64,000 nt of DNA from Neospora caninum Liverpool (lineage: Eukaryota; Apicomplexa; Conoidasida; Eucoccidiorida; Sarcocystidae). Below, piece after piece: positions 57,563 to 64,000 of the stretch. The DNA lies in NCBI RefSeq assembly GCF_000208865.1, contig NC_018391.1:1-64000 (forward strand), written 5' to 3'. Position numbers and translations under genes: made by a program. The notes beneath the pieces are model-generated. The model ran no database searches. It had not been told where the DNA came from and saw only the letters and a list, made by a program, of their open reading frames with translations. Each line of letters starts with the position of its first letter. Position 1 is the first letter of the stretch.

Positions 57563-59592
57563 ATGAATGGATTTGATGAGTCCGTTTGCGTTCTTATCCT
57601 CTTCGTCTGCCTCTGGGCAGTCCTTCGTTTCGTGTTTCTCCTTGTGGGCACCTTCGTACTTCTCTCTGTCTCTGGCCTTCTCTTTTGTCCTGCCTCTTTT
57701 TTCTCCTATGTCTCTTCCTCTCCGTGCGCGCCATCTTGTCTCTGGTCTCTCTTGCGTGCTCGCGGTATCTTCCGTGTTTCCCTTTTTTTCGCTTCCTCGT
57801 CCGCGTGCTTCTCTTCTCTTTTTTTCCGGGCTCTTTGGACTTACCAGAGTGTTCTCCCCCCCGCGCTCGTTCCACTCAGTTTCCGCGCGTTTCGCATTTC
57901 TCTGCAGGCGCCCACGCAAACGCGCTGGCGTTCGTGAGTCTGAGCGCGGGCGGGGAACTGCTCGGCACCGCCTCCTCCCGCGGCACGCTGCTGCGTGTTT
58001 TCGACCCGCGAACTGGAGATTTTCTCATGGAATTTCGAAGAGGTAAACGGAAAACGCGCGCACGAAACGGAGCAAACGGAGCAGAACATACAGGAGCGAA
58101 AAAGAGAGGCGCGAAAAAAGCAAAGAAAAAAGGACAGGAGTGAAAAAGAAGAGAGGCGAAACAGAGACAGAACGAGTTGGCGTGTCGGCGCGCGCACCAG
58201 GCGAAGCGGTGACTTCTTTGTACCAATATATATAGGGGGTTCGGGAGTCATTTTCCCGAGAACTAACGCGGTCTCCTATTTTTCGGTGTTTTCCCTCTCT
58301 TCTCGCGAGGCCACAAGCAGACGTCACGCAGTGTCTCTCTCGCGCGTCCGCTCTCGCACCCCGCCTTTTGTTCGAGTCAAGACGGATGCATCTGTCCTTT
58401 TCCTTCGCTTCAGCCCCACACACGCTCCACAGTCTGCGCGTTCTCTCATCCTCGAGCGCTCATGCGTCTCCCTTTTCCTCAGGAAGTAATCCCGCGAGGA
58501 TCACCTCGATGTGCTTCAGCCCGTGCCGCCGGTTCTTGGCTGCATGCAGCAGCACAGGCACGACCCACGTGTTCAAACTGTCTCCGCTGGAGTCGAAAAA
58601 TGGACAGCCTGTGTCGGAGAGCGAGAGAGAAAGAGCGACAGGGGGCCGTGCAGCGGGAGCGCGCAGGACGGCGCCGGAGGAATCAGGATCCGAAACTGCC
58701 AAGACGCTCAGCAGAGCTGACGAATCGCCCAAAGACCAAGATGCCGACGGAGGCTTGAAAACGGGTCTGCAGCTCCTCGAGAAACTGTCTCCGTACTTCC
58801 ACACGGAATGGAGTTTCGCCCAATGGAGGTAGGGAACGCGAAGTGGACACACAGATGCCTTTGTAGGTGCGAATGCCTCCAAATTAAACTACTCATTAGT
58901 TTCTCGTTCCTTTCCATGTTGGTTCTCAGACTGCCGTCGAAAGACTGCGCGGCCATCTGCGCCTTCAGCCCGAACCAGCCCAATACACTCTTCGGTCAGA
59001 CTCCAAAACCCACCACAGCAAAATGCGCACGCACGCTTCATTGAAATATCTATTCCTCTCAGCTCAAACACTTGTATATATGCGCCTCTACATGACCACC
59101 TGTATGTCTCGTTTTCCACATACTTGTATGTGAATGTGGATACATGATCATTACACATGCATATATCTGTATATATGTTGATTAGTAAGAACGCATAGGC
59201 TGCATACGAAAATATATATGCATATATATACATATATATGTATGAATATATGTATGTATGGATGGATGTATGCCCGTGTTGAGGATAGTGAAGGCGTGGA
59301 TTGACAGATGTGGGACGCTGTATGCGTGGGGTTCTGACGTTTCGCCTCTCCACATGTCGGGTGACGTGTCCAATGAAAAAGCGCATGCATCGCTTCAAAT
59401 AATCATCTCTCCACAAATGCAAAGCGATATGTTTAGGAGCCGCCCTGCTGTGTGATACACCTCGATGTGTCTTGGCTCTTTTTTTGTGCCGCAGTGGTGA
59501 GCGAAGACGCTTGGTTTTACCAGGTTCGCTACGACCCTGTGCACGGCGGCTCGATGGCGAAGGTGCATGCAGAGCGTCTGGAAGCCTCGTAG
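54463..59592 (+). CDS. PROPPIN (ATG18/WIPI family), phosphoinositide-binding beta-propeller
   Basis: Ten exons: 54463-54787, 55075-55197, 55454-55616, 55878-56098, 56809-56940, 57244-57300, 57908-58042, 58483-58828, 58930-58994 and 59495-59592. They total 554 residues and every join is in phase. Blade 1 reads SICFNQDASCVAVATDRGF with IYSTDPMQKTF. Blade 2 ends GLLIVEMLYTCNILALVG. The next parts are KVVVQLQFHSQIRAVQML, TEKVCVYRLRDLLLLDTI with PNPSAICAC, and ANALAFVSLSAGGELLGTAS with GTLLRVFD. The FRRG motif that binds PI3P or PI(3,5)P2 spans the exon 7/8 junction near residue 382. Later blades are ARITSMCFSPCRRFLAACSS and CAAICAFSPNQPNTLF, closing with YQVRYDPVHGG. There is a 70-residue polar amino-terminal extension and an 80-residue insert in exon 8. 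In Toxoplasma two PROPPINs are known; one (ATG18) acts in ATG8 recruitment to the apicoplast. I cannot say which this is. Confidence 0.93.
57525..57559. repeat. AT microsatellite in intron 6 of the PROPPIN gene
   Basis: About 17 AT units within the intron 57301-57907. Related TA-rich tracts with ATGCATAT and ATGT units lie at 56270-56520 in intron 4 and at 59140-59260 in intron 9. Confidence 0.9.
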
Positions 59593-59789
59593 CGAGCACG
59601 CGGCGAGGGGGAAGCAAGGAGAAGGAAGAGAAGCGGATAAGCGAAAACGGATGTGAAGCGCCCCGTGCACCAGGGAAGTGGAGGCTCCGCGCCGCAGGCG
59701 ACAGGGAAGGAGGGAAGAAATGAAGAAAGGAAAAGGGTGAAAACGAGAGCGGAAACAGGAGGCGAGGGCGAGAGAGAAAGCGAACAGGA

Positions 59790-59925
59790 AGAGAGAGAAG
59801 AGAGAGGAGAGAGAGAAGAGAGAGAAGAGAGAGGAGAGAGAGAAGAGAGAGGAGAGAGAGAAGAGAGAGAAGAGAGAGGAGAGAGAGAAGAGAGGTGAGA
59901 GAGAAGAGAGGTGAGAGAGATGAAC
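59790..59925. repeat. GA-rich simple repeat
   Basis: Irregular GAGAGA, GAGAAG and GAGAGGA units run for about 135 bases in the 3' flank of the PROPPIN gene. Confidence 0.9.
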
Positions 59926-60060
59926 AATGAATGATATATGCTTGCGAGGGTGTTTTGGGGTCGGTGAATTGAGAGGTCTCGAGTCATCGTGGTTGGAAAC
60001 GTGGCATGTGTCGGACGAATGCCTAGACACAGAAGAACCTCAGAATGCAGTTCGGAGTTT

Positions 60061-60080
60061 TATCTTCCTTTAGGAAGATA
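60061..60080. repeat. Short inverted repeat between convergent genes
   Basis: TATCTTCC and GGAAGATA, separated by TTTA, form eight-base-pair arms with a four-base loop. The position between two 3' ends would suit a 3' UTR structural element, but this is inference only. Confidence 0.5.
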
Positions 60081-61039
60081 AGAAACGAGTTCGCGATCTG
60101 GAGCCCAATGTCAATCACCGACGGGGCACACGAGTCCCCGCGTTTTCGAAAAAAAGACGCACTTTGACGCAGGCGAAGATTTTTTTAGCGCGCCTTCGAG
60201 AGATGGCTGAAACGTTTGGCCTGTCCCTTTCGCTCGGGTCTCAATTGTTTCGTTTTTTCGCCTTTTTGAATCGACAGCACGAATGAAGAGACGTGTGTTC
60301 CCGATTAACTCGCATCTCAATCCAGTGTTGATTGTTCTTTCCTTCGCCGTCTTCCTCTTCTCTCTGAACAAACCGCGTGGCCGATGTCCCCCCCGCACAG
60401 GAGGGGGGTTTAGGTCCCCTTTGTCTCGCCTTCTTCTCTTTCTTTCCACGCCCGTCCTCCGTCTCGTCTTTTCGTAGAAAGACTTGCGCATGCAGCCACG
60501 CTTCTTTTCCCCAGACTTTCCCTGTACTCTCGACCATCAACGAGGCCGCGCTGGCCACTGCTCCCAGACATCTTCCTTCCGGGACGTTCTTTCGGTCCTC
60601 GCATTTAAATCGAAAGCCCTCTGTGATGCCTCACAAGCGCTCACGCTTTTTCCCTCGTTTCGTCCTCTCTCGACCTCTCTCCTTTTCTTTCTCGCTGATT
60701 CGCGTTCTTTGCGTACAAGGAGTTTCCTGAGCACTCCGTGCTTTTCCCTAGAGGAATCGCGGCGCTGGCACCGCCGGTCAATCCCGGAGAGGCCAAGAGT
60801 CTAGACTGGCTGTTTGTGCGATTCATCCCAGGTTTTTCTCTTTTCTTTTTGCGCCGTTGCATGGCTCGCGTCGCCAGAGGAAAAACAGAGCTGCAGTCTG
60901 CGGTCTCCTTGTTTGACATCCAAGAGACAACACAGCGCTGCCTACGCGTTCTTGGTGTTTTTGGTTCTTTCCTCGTCCTTCTCACGAGTTCTTACGCGCT
61001 CACGTTCTTCTCGGGGGCCTGCGCTCCAGAGAGCTCTTT

Positions 61040-63588
61040 TCAGGCGTCTGTCCACGTGGGAAAGTGCAAACGGGCCGAAGCAGCGTCGCCGGCAGTGTCT
61101 CCATGCGCCGGCTTCCTCGTCTCCCTCTCCTCGCTCGAGTCTTCTTCGCCGCAGAAGTACTGTTCTTCCAAATCTCTGCCCATCTGTGAAAAAACGCGCC
61201 AAAACAGGGGGAGGGAAGTCGAGGAGACGAATGAAACGATTTCGGGTTTTAAAAGAAACGCGCGAGGCGCAAGCAACGAGACGGTCCGGTCCTGCATCAG
61301 ACAGAACCAGAGACATCAAGAGGCAGCCAGAAGGAGCGATCCGGAGCGCGGCGCGATCGAAAGAGCGATTTACCTCCTGGAGATCGTCGAGCGCCTCGTC
61401 GTTGTCAATGGCGTCGTAGTCAATGTGGCGAGCATCGTGCCCGGCGAGGAATTTCTCTTGCATGAGCAGAAGGAAGTCCTACGAAAAAGCCGAGAAAAGA
61501 GGGAGAAACGAAAAGGCATGCGAGACGGCGACAGACGCAGTGAGGCCGATCCGCTTGGAGTCAGAAAGCGAGAAAAAGCACGAACGAACGGAGGACGAAA
61601 CACTGTGAAAACACCGCCAGGAAAAAGGGAGCCAAAACAACGCGAGGCGCACGTCAACCTCTCCCGCCCGTGCGTCTCCCCCGGGGCAAGCAAAAAGAGT
61701 GAAGAACGCACTTGTTGTTTCTGAGCGTAGGCGGTGGCATCAACGAAACGCCGACGTCGCTTGCCTCCTACTGGCGCGACTCCGCGACAGCCGCGCGGCA
61801 CAGATTCCCCCACTTCTTCTTCCTCGGAATCCCAGTCGCTCTCGAAGTCATCACTGTCCTCGTCCTCGTCGAGGTCTACGCCGCTCAGGCTCTCAGCTGC
61901 CTCCTGCGCACCGCGTCTTCCGCCTCTCTCCTCTCGACGCGCGTGCGGCCTGCGAGCTGGCCGGCCCTCCTGGAGCTGAGCACAGAGATCCGAGGAAGCA
62001 AAAAGCAGAGAGAGAAGCGTGGAAAAAAAGAGGAGGGAAAGCACCAGCTAAATCGCTCGATTCGCTTCTTCGGATACATCTGCCGTCACGCCTCTCGCCA
62101 GACTCCACCTGTCTCCATCCGCCCCACCGAACGCAAGGAGGGGGGGGGAAGGATTCCCGGTTTTCCTCTTCTTCCTTGTGCCCAGCTTCTTTTGCCTCTT
62201 CTCCATTTCTTTCGCCGTTTAAGGATTCCCGGTTTTCCTCTTCTTCCTTGTGCCCAGCTTCTTTTGCCTCTTCTCCATTTCTTTCGCCGTTTACCTTCCT
62301 CTGCTCCGTCATATCGCTTGTACCCCTCCCCGTTCTCCTTCGTTGCCCCCTTCTTCTCCTCCGTTTCCTTCCCTTCTTCGTTTTCCCTCGTGCTTACGGT
62401 CTTCAGTGTCCTTCCTCCGTCGATGTGCGCGAGAAGTTCCTCGTCTTGCAGGAACCATCTGCCGCGTTCTTCTTCCGCCTGTCTCCGCATCTCGCGGTTG
62501 TCCATTGCGTTGAGGAGACAGGAGCTGAGAGACCGCGGATCTGCAGAAAAAAACGTCTTTTCCTCATGCTTCGCGGCGCCAGGACTCGAAGCCGCATGCA
62601 GCCGAGAGGACACCAGAGCCTGTGGAGCCCGAAACGGCCGAGACGAGAGACAAGCAGCTGGCGAGGAAGACGAGGACGAAGAGGAAGACGACTCCGGTGA
62701 AGAGCCAGGTGAATCAGAAGAGCGCATCGGATTCGGGACGGCGGTATAGCGGCCGACAAACTCGTGGTAGAGGGCAGGCTGCACAGACAGCGAAGAGGCC
62801 GGAAAACGATTTTGAAGATCGCCAAACCAGCACGAAAAAGGCACAGCCCTGCGGTCAGTGTGTATGACGCGGGAGGGCGAAGTTGGGGTGTACAGACACC
62901 TCGCCTCTCGACGCAGCAGAAAACGGGTTGTAAACTCAGAAGAATCGGCTTCCAAGCTCGGCAAGTCTTGGTTTGAAAGCCGGCATCACTCTCTCGTCGT
63001 CTGTGCAGAGCAGCGGGTCCACGCATTCACATTGGTAGATTTTCCGTCACGCACTTGTGGAGGGGAGAAACAAAGGTAAGAAAAGTGTACATGCCTGCAT
63101 CGCCAGAGTGAGAAACACACTCGAGACGTCCCTAAACACCGCGCGCGCGGAATACTCGGTGTCTGCGTGGTCCCTGCGGCCAAGGGTCTTATCCACAGTT
63201 CCCTCCCCACGATGATTGCTGGGCTCCGCGCGTACGCCTCAAGTCTCCTGTCTTGTTCTTTTCCAACCCCTCCCCGTCGCCTCACTACAACGTCGATTCT
63301 ATGCTCACACGCAAACCGACGCGTTTTCCTCGCGGCTCTTTTGCGTTTTCTCGGGTCTCAACAACGCTCTGGTTTGTTCGCTTTGCCTCCCATTCGTTCC
63401 CCGTGTGTGGGCTGCTAGAACTTTGAGTGTCGCTTCTTTTCGGATTTAGGATCAACAGTGTTGTCTCTGAGTTTCTCGCAACCCCGGGACCACCTGCGCA
63501 CCTGCCTCGCCTGCATCGCAGTTTCCGAGAAAAATTCGCCGTCAGCGACGAGCTGCCGCATCTTCGCCAGGCGCCGGTTTGCTCTCAT
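61040..63588 (-). CDS. CCDC97-family (DUF2052) protein, 5' part missing
   Basis: Visible exons on the minus strand are 63588-63502, 62778-62398, 61975-61712, 61478-61374 and 61183-61040, about 326 residues. All joins are phase 0. The CCDC97 pattern runs in order. First comes RANRRLAKMRQLVADGEFFS joined to PALYHEFVGRY (compare YFS then ALFQQYVGRYL in human). A Ser-rich and charged middle follows (LLNAMDNREMRRQAEEERG). An acidic block DLDEDEDSDDFESDWDSEEE precedes the signature LLLMQEKFLAGHDARHIDYD with NDEALDDLQE. The end is DLEEQYFCGEEDSSEE (compare DEEERYFDEE). Human CCDC97 is reported as associated with the SF3B spliceosome component, which would suggest a nuclear splicing role. The first visible exon follows a good acceptor (CCTGCAG) and sequence upstream of it to 64000 is AT-rich and intron-like, so earlier exons should lie beyond the window. 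Confidence 0.82.
62149..62292. repeat. Exact 72-base tandem duplication in a CCDC97 intron
   Basis: Two adjacent identical 72-base copies, 62149-62220 and 62221-62292, each starting AAGGATTCCCGG and ending TTCGCCGTTT. They lie inside the intron 61976-62397. Perfect identity indicates a recent event. The period is 24 codons, so both strands stay open, but splice signals place it in the intron. Confidence 0.95.
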
Positions 63589-64000
63589 CTGCAGGAAGCG
63601 AGACAGATGGCGAGCGCGAGAAGGAGAATAAACGGAGGCACATGAAGAAAGTGAAGACACACGCACACCCGCACGAGAGCAAAACTCTGGGGAAGCTGCC
63701 GAGGCCAGAAACAAAGTGGAGTGAGCGAAGATGAAACCGGGAAAAAAATCTCGAAAAACGTGTCAGCACAGCCTTCAGCGCGTTTTTGGTTGCCTTGACT
63801 ACGCTTCCTCCCCTTCATCTCCACATGTTGTTCTCACGCGTGGAGATAGATTCATCGCCTCTGTCTACCTACGAAACATATTTATGTATACGTCACTATA
63901 AATATTCCCCTGTGTTTTTGTATACGTAGACATACACACACATGTGAATTTTTATCTGCACGTATATACAGGTCTACATATTACATATGCATACACAGAT
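63589..64000 (-). other. Probable intron of the CCDC97-family gene running off the window
   Basis: Upstream (minus strand) of the acceptor at 63589-63590 the sequence is pyrimidine-rich and then AT-rich with TATA and ACATAT tracts (63870-64000). Stops occur in all minus frames. This fits an intron, with the first exon or exons outside the window. Confidence 0.55.

Larger units (their letters stand above)
59593..61039. other. Convergent 3' intergenic region with GA tract
   Basis: This lies between the PROPPIN stop (+) and the CCDC97-family stop (-). It holds the GA-rich tract at 59790-59925 and an inverted repeat at 60061-60080. A plus-strand frame around 60738-60830 looks briefly protein-like but continues antisense to the CCDC97 exons, and I discard it. 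Confidence 0.55.

Noticed and set aside
60738..61724. 328-codon open frame on the plus strand
   Set aside because: It runs antisense through the last exons of the CCDC97-family gene and has no family resemblance or splice support.
62962..63055. Possible extra CCDC97 exon (open stretch with DPLLCTDDERVMPAFKP)
   Set aside because: Joining 63502 directly to 62778 aligns with the family without a gap, and this stretch lacks a donor in phase.

Overview
The window is one chromosome end from a coccidian apicomplexan. The best match is Toxoplasma gondii or a close relative such as Hammondia or Neospora. The evidence is a terminal array of CCCTAAA repeats (telomere on the left), about 50-55% GC, genes split by GT-AG introns of a few hundred bases, TGCATGCA promoter motifs, and proteins with long low-complexity inserts. 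I identify the organism from gene style and family content, not from a database match.

Layout, left to right. 1-650 is telomere. About 651-7564 is a gene-poor subtelomere, with one weak membrane-protein reading frame near 5.5 kb. The first convincing gene, at 7565-9769 (+), has four exons and encodes a small protein with a DIX domain, the polymerisation module of Dishevelled, Axin and plant SOSEKI. Next come ribose-phosphate pyrophosphokinase (11724-14528, +), a very large WD40-type protein resembling a TFIIIC delta/90-kDa subunit (16122-24840, -), and a 100-base assembly gap (25540-25639). A six-exon gene at 29522-32056 (+) resembles the AP-5 adaptor sigma subunit. A 2971-residue RAP-domain protein occupies 33718-42633 (-). 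It is divergent from a centrin-like EF-hand gene (43993-45545, +). A 4.4-kb gap follows, holding a decayed coding frame. The right end has mitochondrial ribosomal protein uL16m (50024-51612, +), an ATG18-type PROPPIN (54463-59592, +), and the 3' part of a CCDC97-family gene (61040-63588, -) whose 5' end lies beyond the window.

The genes are individually transcribed housekeeping genes plus some poorly known ones. They do not form an operon or an obvious pathway. Functional themes are RNA biology (RAP protein, uL16m, TFIIIC-like, CCDC97) and membrane traffic or autophagy-like apicoplast maintenance (PROPPIN, AP-5 sigma-like). Exon joins were chosen by hand so that phases agree and family motifs run across the junctions. 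Terminal exons of PRPS, the DIX gene and the AP-5 sigma gene are the least certain. No rRNA, convincing tRNA, CRISPR or transposon was seen. The most interesting item is the telomere-proximal DIX-domain gene.
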